From Flavobacteriales bacterium (GTDB lineage: Bacteria; Bacteroidota; Bacteroidia; Flavobacteriales_D; Crocinitomicaceae), in contig CANJKA010000033.1 of the NCBI GenBank assembly GCA_947474675.1, forward strand, positions 1 to 33,715: 33,715 nt of DNA, in the 5' to 3' direction. Position 1 is the stretch's first letter; each line of letters starts with the position of its first letter. The notes beneath the pieces are model-generated. The model searched no databases, was not told the origin of the DNA, and worked only from the letters and a program-made list of their open reading frames with translations. Shown here in pieces: positions 25,149-32,400 of this stretch. The position numbers and the translations under genes are program-made.

Positions 25149-25165
25149 ATGTAATGATTTGTAAT
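25149..25165 (-). promoter_or_regulatory. Shared upstream element, copy 3
   Basis: Plus strand ATGTAAT-GATT-TGTAAT, 61-77 bp before the start of the beta-helix gene and just after the stop of the 7-TM gene. It matches copies 1 and 2 at all 13 fixed positions. Confidence 0.55.
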
Positions 25166-25175
25166 GTATTAAAAA

Positions 25176-26447
25176 TCATAATTTCTCAAATATCCTCTCA
25201 TACAAACTCTCAAAATTCTTGAGCATATACTTATCAAAAAACTTACTATTTTTCAAATTTTCTTTGTCTATTTCTTGTTTTGGTATAAAGCAGATGGCAT
25301 GTTTTTTTAATATCTCTTGAAATATGAAAGATTTTTTAAATGCTTCAGGGTTGTGAATAATAATATTTTCAGGATCTAATTTAAATGAAAAAGAACCACC
25401 ATTATTACTAAAAATTTGATCTTGGTTAATCTTTAATTCTGAATCTTTATTGAAAAATTCAATCATTCTAAATTTAGTAACTGAAATATCATTTTCTGAA
25501 AGAAAAACATTGTTTTTCCTAGAAATAGAAAACAAAAACCAGTGTGCTAAAGGTTTCATTAATTTAGAATACGTTTGAGTAATTGTGTTTTCTTTTTTGA
25601 AATTATCAAGAATAGTAAGACTTAATTCATAATTTTTAGTTATCTCATTAAATTTAAACTCTATTTTGTTCACAGAAATCACCTCTTGTTCTAATAATGG
25701 ATTGTTTTCATACATTTTGATGGATTTCGCATTTTTAACAAACGAGAAATAAAGCAAGAAGTAAGAGTTCATAATACAGATAAAACACGAAATACTCAAT
25801 AAAAATAGAGCCAAAGTATAAGGATATAAAAATCTTAATTGCTCTGGAAATATTTTCGTTAAAGGAAGAATAATTTGTGTGACTGGAAGTAAAATAAAAA
25901 TGATAATAAATACATAATTTATTGCTTTATTAAAAACTACTTTGGTAAGTGATTTATACAATGCAAATCCAACCAATGAAAAAGTTCCAATTGAAATCAA
26001 ACAATCGATTGTTAAAACTAGATAATTCAAAAAAGGGGATAAGTGATCTCCTTGTCTATCTGCATAACTGAAAACGGCAGTTATAATGGTAAAAGTGATA
26101 AATACATTAATTACCCATTGATCTCGGTTTCTAAAAAACGAATATTTATAGCGTATTCGATTAAATGTATTCGTGAAATAGGGTAGGGAAGCAATAATAA
26201 ATAAATTACTAAAAGAAGAAATTACCCGATCTCCAATTATAGTACTTAGATTTATTATTTGAATGTCTTGGTATTTGTAAACTCCAATAATTGTCCATGA
26301 TAAAAAAGCAAGGGCTATGTATAATAACCCTTTATTATCTCTGTTTTTGTCATCTGTTTTGTTAGATAACCAAATTAAAAAAAGTATGATAAATCCGAAA
26401 AACGTAATTCCAATTAGACTAATAAGATAAAATTGTTTGAAAGTCAT
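25176..26447 (-). CDS. Seven-TM membrane protein with a cytosolic domain of unknown function
   Basis: A 423-residue protein. The N-terminal 235 residues hold about seven hydrophobic segments (LIGITFFGFIILFLIWL; GLLYIALAFLSWTIIGV; VINVFITFTIITAVF; and others to about 233), the topology of 7TM sensor-type proteins. The C-terminal 190 residues are soluble and mixed alpha/beta (FNEITKNYELSLTILDNF; LSENDISVTKFRMIEFF; PENIIIHNPEAFKKSF) and may include a helix-turn-helix-like segment. I see no HisKA, GGDEF or LytTR signature. An envelope-signal receptor that passes information inward is a guess from architecture. It is followed by the beta-helix gene and preceded by the repeat-protein gene on the same strand (91-bp gap). 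No family is recognised. Confidence 0.7.
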   Translation of the reverse strand: MTFKQFYLISLIGITFFGFIILFLIWLSNKTDDKNRDNKGLLYIALAFLSWTIIGVYKYQDIQIINLSTIIGDRVISSFSNLFIIASLPYFTNTFNRIRYKYSFFRNRDQWVINVFITFTIITAVFSYADRQGDHLSPFLNYLVLTIDCLISIGTFSLVGFALYKSLTKVVFNKAINYVFIIIFILLPVTQIILPLTKIFPEQLRFLYPYTLALFLLSISCFICIMNSYFLLYFSFVKNAKSIKMYENNPLLEQEVISVNKIEFKFNEITKNYELSLTILDNFKKENTITQTYSKLMKPLAHWFLFSISRKNNVFLSENDISVTKFRMIEFFNKDSELKINQDQIFSNNGGSFSFKLDPENIIIHNPEAFKKSFIFQEILKKHAICFIPKQEIDKENLKNSKFFDKYMLKNFESLYERIFEKL

Positions 26448-26538
26448 GGATTATTTTATTTTTTTAATTAACAAAAATTATTAGTTGTCGTTACCTAACA
26501 AAATTAATTATTTTTTTTTAATAACACACAAACAGCCT

Positions 26539-27900
26539 TTATTCTAATAAATATTTATGAAATACTGTTAGTTTAGGAATTTCAATTCCTTTTTTATTTT
26601 TTGTTTTAATTTGTTTTGTTTTTAAAGTATTCAGGACATATAAATGAGAATCCATTCCTAAAGGATTATCAAAATTGATTAATAGAAATCTTTGAGTGGA
26701 ATCAATTAAAGATTTTAACAATGAAATATTATTTTGCTCGGTATAAATTTTTATAACAAGTAGTCTCGAGAAAACAGACATAAAATAATTCGAAGAATAA
26801 ATTATAGGTTGTAATAATTGAATCGCTTTTTTATGTTCATTTGTTTTTTCTAGAATGACAGCTTTTAGAAATTGTTCTAACATTTTTCCTTCCCCTTTGA
26901 AATAAATATGATTTTTTTCTAAAAACAAATTCGCTTCTTCCAATTTATTATCTAATATTTTAAATAAGATTCGATAGAAAATAGTGTTGTTATTGATAAT
27001 TGAAAATTTATTTCCTTCTTTGAATATTTTATCTGTTATTTCAACGAGCTCTTCAACTCCTTTTCCACTGAAAAAGTTTAATCTTAATTCTAAGAAGTAC
27101 AGTTTTCTTTGCAAATCGTAATATATTTTATCTTTCTCCTGAATCGATTCTAATAAGTTTTCTGCTTCTAAAAAGTGAAACATAAGTTTGTCTGAATCGA
27201 AATTTAATTTGGCTAGGGAAGTATGAAGAGATGTTTTTAACAAAGGATCGTCGAATTTTAATAGATATTTTTCAATTTCTGCAATTGTATTGTTTTTCTC
27301 TGCTCTTACTAATGAGTTTTTTTCTAAGTAAATGTTTGAAATGTTTGAATAATATTCGGAGATCGAATCTTTATAATTGTTTTCTGTTAATTCAATTATT
27401 TCTTTATTAAAAGTTAATGCATTTTCAATTTTTTTCTCGCTCTGAGAAGCATAGATCATTTGTATTTTCCCTTTTAAACTCGTTATTTGATTGTTTTTAT
27501 CTTCTTCCTTAATTGCTTTTAAATACGCCTTATCGTAATAATAATTAACAAGATCGATGTTTCCATTTTTGACGATAGTATTTGCTAGAAGGATATTTCT
27601 ATTGCTACTATTATCATCTAAATATTCACTTAATATAATTCTTTCGATTATTATTGAATAGAAACTGGTGAGTCTTCGTGTTTTTAATTCATTTTCTTTT
27701 ACTGAAGAATTGGGCCACATTTTAATAACCTCTTTGTCAAAAAAATTATTTAGACTTTTTAATGAGTTTTCATTATTTGATAAATATTTGTCAAATAAAA
27801 TCAAACGTTTGTCATTGCTATTTCTGCATTCTGAGATTAAACTCTTCAATTGTGAATTGCTTAAATCTTTTATTAAGTTATAAAGTTTGTTTCCGATCAT
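26539..27900 (-). CDS. Alpha-helical repeat (TPR-like) cytosolic protein, function unknown
   Basis: A 453-residue protein without signal peptide or membrane segment. The N-terminal 60 residues are a conserved-looking helical module (KLYNLIKDLSNSQLKSLISE then CRNSNDKRLILFDKYL). The remainder is a series of helix pairs of TPR or SEL1-like spacing (YYSNISNIYLEKNSLVRAEK; FLKAVILEKTNEHKKAIQLL). Proteins of this layout occur in several copies in Crocinitomicaceae-type genomes in my recollection, but no role is assigned. ATG 27900 is chosen over an in-frame TTG at 27939, because the conserved module begins there and because the TTG lies inside a regulatory inverted repeat. Its expression is probably controlled by that palindrome. 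Confidence 0.7.
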   Translation of the reverse strand: MIGNKLYNLIKDLSNSQLKSLISECRNSNDKRLILFDKYLSNNENSLKSLNNFFDKEVIKMWPNSSVKENELKTRRLTSFYSIIIERIILSEYLDDNSSNRNILLANTIVKNGNIDLVNYYYDKAYLKAIKEEDKNNQITSLKGKIQMIYASQSEKKIENALTFNKEIIELTENNYKDSISEYYSNISNIYLEKNSLVRAEKNNTIAEIEKYLLKFDDPLLKTSLHTSLAKLNFDSDKLMFHFLEAENLLESIQEKDKIYYDLQRKLYFLELRLNFFSGKGVEELVEITDKIFKEGNKFSIINNNTIFYRILFKILDNKLEEANLFLEKNHIYFKGEGKMLEQFLKAVILEKTNEHKKAIQLLQPIIYSSNYFMSVFSRLLVIKIYTEQNNISLLKSLIDSTQRFLLINFDNPLGMDSHLYVLNTLKTKQIKTKNKKGIEIPKLTVFHKYLLE

Positions 27901-27942
27901 TTTGGGACATATTAATTGAATACTTGTTATTTGTCCCAAAAT
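27899..27942 (-). promoter_or_regulatory. Inverted repeat TGGGACA...TGTCCCA spanning promoter to start codon
   Basis: The perfect 11-bp arms ATTTTGGGACA (27899-27909) and TGTCCCAAAAT (27932-27942) are separated by 22 bp. On the minus strand the upstream arm overlaps a perfect -7 box, TAATTTTG, and the downstream arm includes the first bases of the ATG. It could be a repressor operator or a leader hairpin that hides the start codon. Confidence 0.55.
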
Positions 27943-28382
27943 TATTTCAATCTAATCGCTATTTTAGCTTTAGAAATGTTATCTAATATTACTTATCTTG
28001 GCTATATTGCTTATTGTCAGTTTTTTATATTTGAAATTTTAGTATGTTTGTTATTGAGATTTTTAACTCATTATTTTTGTTTTTTATCTTTGAATTAGTT
28101 TGATGATTGATTTTAGATTGAAAAAATAGCTCAATTTATTTTGTTTTTATTGAATAATTAGTCCTATCATTTTTACTGAAGGATTTTCTGAATATTTTCC
28201 TTTCGGATGGATTTTTCTCTAATAAACACCATTAATTACACTCTTTTTTATTTTTAACAAAAAATGATTTTTTTCCTAGAGTACTTTTGTAATTTACTTC
28301 TAAGTCCATGCTATCTGTGTGATTTGAAGGTTATAAGGATGTAGTTTTGCAGTAAGATTTATTTACATTTAAAATTTATTAC
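27943..28382. other. Gene-free interval with promoter of the 28383 gene
   Basis: This is AT-rich and has no supported gene. TACTTTTG at 28282-28289 is a perfect plus-strand TAnnTTTG -7 box, 94 bp before the start codon. ATTACA at 28235-28240 resembles half of the shared element but the second half is absent. A short protein-like run before TAA at 28220 (TEGFSEYFPFGWIFL) may be a remnant. Confidence 0.35.
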
Positions 28383-29246
28383 ATGAAAAAAAGATTACTA
28401 TTTTTGGGAGCTTTGGGAATGATCTCAGCTTCAACTTTTGCACAGACTACACTTTTTAATGAGGATTTTGCAACTTCAGCGTCTCAACAAGTTGGCTGGA
28501 CTGTTGTTGATGGAGATTTAGATGGGAACGATTGGGGATTTTATGACTTTGGAGTAAATCCATCAGCTACTTTAAATACAGCTTTGAATACGGCTTTAAA
28601 TGCTCAAGGAAGATTAGCTATTTCATCTTCTTGGTCAGGATCAGCTTTAACTCCAGATAATTATCTTATATCACCAGCAATTAGTTTAGCAAATATTCAA
28701 GCTGTTACTGGTAATATTACTTTAACATTTAAATTAGGTTCAACTCAAAGTTCAGCTTTATATACGAGTGAAAATGTATCTGTATATGTTGTTTCAGATA
28801 TTTCAAATGTTTCGGCAATCAATTCTTCAACTCCAGTTCATACTGCTGTTTTAGCAGGTGTTGGAATAAATTCATTTACATACGATATTTCTTCACACGG
28901 AGGACAATCTGTTTATTTAGTATTCCGTCACCATAATTGTACAGATCAAGGAGATTTATTATTGGATGATATTTCAGTTGTTAAAACATTGTCGGCAGGT
29001 ATTGTTGAAAATGAAATTATTTCATCTGTTTATCCTAATCCTGCAATTGATGTGTTAAATATCGAAATGAAAGAAGTTATTTCAACTGTTTCAATTTTAA
29101 GTATAGATGGAAAAACAATTTCTACTCAATTCGTGAATGATTTATCAACTTCGATAGATGTTCAAAACTTACCAGCTGGTTTGTATTCTTACCAACTTGA
29201 AACAAAAAGCGGAATGATTTTGATTAATAATTTCAGTAAAAATTAA
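28383..29246 (+). CDS. Secreted choice-of-anchor J protein with T9SS type A sorting domain
   Basis: A 287-residue protein. The signal peptide covers about residues 1-20 (MKKRLLFLGALGMISASTFA). Residues about 22-205 form a jelly-roll choice-of-anchor J/cleaved-adhesin module (TLFNEDFATSASQQVGWTVV; DNYLISPAISLANIQ; VYLVFRHHNCTDQGDLLLDD). Residues about 212-287 form the T9SS type A sorting domain (SSVYPNPAIDVLNIEM; LPAGLYSYQLETKSG), which routes it through the type IX system to the cell surface or medium. It has the same architecture as the minus-strand protein at 11929 but is not adjacent to it, so they are dispersed paralogs. A hairpin at 29302 ends the transcript. The ligand is unknown. Confidence 0.85.
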   Translation: MKKRLLFLGALGMISASTFAQTTLFNEDFATSASQQVGWTVVDGDLDGNDWGFYDFGVNPSATLNTALNTALNAQGRLAISSSWSGSALTPDNYLISPAISLANIQAVTGNITLTFKLGSTQSSALYTSENVSVYVVSDISNVSAINSSTPVHTAVLAGVGINSFTYDISSHGGQSVYLVFRHHNCTDQGDLLLDDISVVKTLSAGIVENEIISSVYPNPAIDVLNIEMKEVISTVSILSIDGKTISTQFVNDLSTSIDVQNLPAGLYSYQLETKSGMILINNFSKN

Positions 29247-29301
29247 CTGTTAAAATTATTTTTATTACATAAATTTTAACAATATTGTCCTATTGAAATT
29301 T

Positions 29302-29332
29302 AAGGGTTGCTATCTTTTTAGTAACCTTTTTT
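29302..29332 (+). terminator. Terminator of the 28383 gene
   Basis: AAGGGTTGCTA / TAGTAACCTT stem (with G-T pairs), followed by a T-run, 56 bp after the stop codon. Confidence 0.65.
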
Positions 29333-29376
29333 ATTTATTAAAATACTTATTTCTAGTTAATAACATATTTCATTAG

Positions 29377-29393
29377 ATTACAAAACATTTCTT
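29377..29393 (+). promoter_or_regulatory. Shared upstream element, degenerate copy 4
   Basis: ATTACA-AAAC-ATTTCTT in the gene direction: the first half is perfect, the second has 5 of 7 positions. It lies 38 bp upstream of the box TAAATCTG (29431-29438), close to the 37 bp of the other copies. Weaker evidence than copies 1-3. Confidence 0.35.
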
Positions 29394-29430
29394 TTCTTTT
29401 GATATTATCCTACTCTTTTTATGTTTGATT

Positions 29431-29438
29431 TAAATCTG
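29431..29438 (+). promoter_or_regulatory. -7-like box of the giant repeat gene
   Basis: TAAATCTG, 7 of 8 against TAnnTTTG, 43-50 bp before ATG 29481. This leader length matches the two other well-formed promoters and favours that start. Confidence 0.4.
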
Positions 29439-29480
29439 AATCTTAAAACTACTATTGTTAATTCTTTATAATGATTATTT

Positions 29481-32400
29481 ATGTTCAATTTAAAAATATC
29501 TAATACAATTAAAAAAATGGTAAAATCTACTACTTTATTATTGGGACTGTTTGTTTTTCTGGTTTTTTCAGTTTCAAGTCAAACGTTTACGAATAATACA
29601 GGTCAAGCATACAACACTTGGAATTCAAATAATACTTGGGCAACTTCATTATCAAGAACGGTTCTTGTATCTGGGCTTTCAAATCCTTTGTCAGCTGGGG
29701 GGACAGTGTTGAAACAAGTTAATTTAAAACTTGGAGATGGGACGTCTGTTAATTTAACAACGTATTCCATTCGGTTAACTTCTCCATCAGGAACAGTTAT
29801 TTCCATTGTTTCTTTAGGAAATTTTAATGCAACAACTGCGTATAATGTTGATATAAAATACAGGGATGATAATCTTTTGCAATTCCCAAGTAATTCAAAT
29901 CAAAATCCTTATAGTATTGGTTATTATAGAACTACTACTGCAAATTCTTTTTCTACTGTCAATGGAGAAAATCCAAATGGAAATTGGGTGCTTGAAATTG
30001 TCGAAGGAACAACAACTGAAATTGCCTTTGTTTCGGTTGATTTAGTTTTTGGAACAGCCATAGTTGTTAATGATGTTTCAGGAACAACAACTAACGATGA
30101 TTGTTCTACTCCTCAATGTATGGGAGAATCATCAGTAGTGAAGGCCACTATTTCTTCCTATACAGGCAATGCAAATGATCCAAATACGTTAGCTCCATAT
30201 CCTGGAGGTTGTAATTGGAATGGAGCTCATAATAATTCAGCTTGGTTTGTTTTTAAACCTTCTGCAACAACTGCAAAAGTTACAATTTCGGGGATATCGA
30301 ATTCAATTCAAACCTTGATAGTTGATGAGACAAATGCGTGCGTGGCTGGTAGTCAAACAGTTCCGACAGGAGGTTGTCCAATTGATGCTGTTAATGATAC
30401 ATATACTTCACCAAGATATACTCCAAGTTCTGGTTCTTCTTCCAATGAACAGTTTAATTTGTCAGGTTTAATCCCTGGGAATAAATATTATTTGGTCGTT
30501 GATGGGAATGGTGGTTTAATTTCTCCTTTGTATATTGAACTATCTGGAGGATTAGTAGACTTATGTTGTGCTACTATTATTTCAGGTTCAACAGATGTTT
30601 GTGCGGGTTCAGCTTCTACGTTATACTCTCAATTAGGTGGTGCTTTAGGTGGAACTTGGTCAGTAACTCCTGTTTCTGCTGGTACAATTGATGCAGCAGG
30701 AAACTTTACTCCAGGTAATCCTTTATCAAATGTTTCAGCTACTATTTCATATGATGATGGTTCATGTACTAAAACTTTTTCTGTAACAGTTCATGCTGCT
30801 CCAATTGCTGGAACCGTTGGATCTATTACAGTTTGTTCTAATGGATCAAGTGTCAATTTATTTTCTTCTTTAGGAGGATCGCCTTCATCAAGCGGTATAT
30901 GGTCTGGACCTTCAGTATTAACAGGTGGAAATTTAGGGACTTATAATCCTGTGACTCTAACTGCTGGAGCATATACATATACTGTTTCTGAAACATCATG
31001 TACAAATGCATCAGCTATTGTTACTGTTACAGAAACGACTGCTCCAGATGCAGGAACGGCTGGCTCAATAACTTTATGTGCAAATGGTTCAAGTGTCAAT
31101 TTATTTTCTTCCTTAGGAGGAACTCCTGTAACAACTGGGACTTGGTCTGGTCCTTCTGTTTTAGCGGGTGGTTATTTAGGAACCTATGATCCTTCAACTT
31201 TATCTCCAGGCGCTTATACATATACTGTAACTGCTGCTTCTTGTCCAAATGCTACTGCGATAGTTACTGTGACTGAATCTGCTGTTCCAAATGCAGGTAC
31301 TTCTGGAACAATTACACTTTGTTCAAATGGGGCAAGTGTGAATTTATTTGCTTCTTTGGGAGGTACTCCAGCATCAACTGGTGTTTGGACTGGACCTTCT
31401 GTATTAGTGGGAGGGAATCTGGGAACTTATAATCCAGTTACTTTAACACCTGGAATTTATACGTATACAGTTTCGGCAACTTCTTGTGCAGATGCAACAG
31501 CAACTGTAACAGTAACTGAAACAACGGCACCTGATGCTGGTTTGGCTGGTTCAATATCACTTTGTTCTAATGGAAGTAGTGTAAATTTATATTCTTCATT
31601 AGGTGGCTCTCCTTTTACAACAGGTATTTGGACTGGACCTTCTGCATTGGCTGGTGGATATTTAGGGACGTATGATCCTTCAATTTTAACGCCTGGAGTT
31701 TATACATATACGGTTTCTGCTTCATCTTGTGCTGATGCGACTGCACTTGTAACAGTCACTGAAACAGTAGCTCCAAATGCTGGAATAGACGGCGTTGTTA
31801 CTATTTGTTCAATTGGTGCTTCTCAAGATTTGTTTACTATTTTAGGGGGAAGTCCTGATATTACTGGAACATGGTCTATAAGTCCTTCTGCTTTGGGAGG
31901 TGCTCATTTAGGAACGTATGATCCAACTACTATGGCTCCTGGAACTTATACGTATACAGTTTTAGCGACTGCTCCGTGTCTTGTCAATGATATTGCAACT
32001 GTTGTTGTAACTGAAGTTTTAACTCCGGACGCAGGAGTTGATGCTGTCGTTACAGTTTGTGCGAATGGATCACCAATAGATTTATTCAACTCTTTAACTG
32101 GGACTCCAAATATTGCGGGAACTTGGTCTGGAACTTCTACTTTAACAGGAGCTTATTTAGGAACGTATGATCCAACAACGATGACTCCTGGAATTTATAC
32201 TTATGCTGTGATTGTTCCTGGTTGTGTTCCAAGTGATTTTTCTACTGTTACGGTAACAGAAACTCCAGTATTAAATGCTGGAATAGATGCGACAGTAACA
32301 ATTTGTTCAGTGGGTGCATCCCAAGATTTATTTACATTATTAGGAGGAAGTCCCGATATCACTGGAACATGGTCAGCAAGTCCTTCTACTTTAGGAGGTG

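Noticed and set aside
27668..28098. Plus-strand small open frames
   Set aside because: They are antisense to, or just upstream of, the 27900 gene, with Phe/Leu-rich composition typical of complementary A-rich DNA and no start context.
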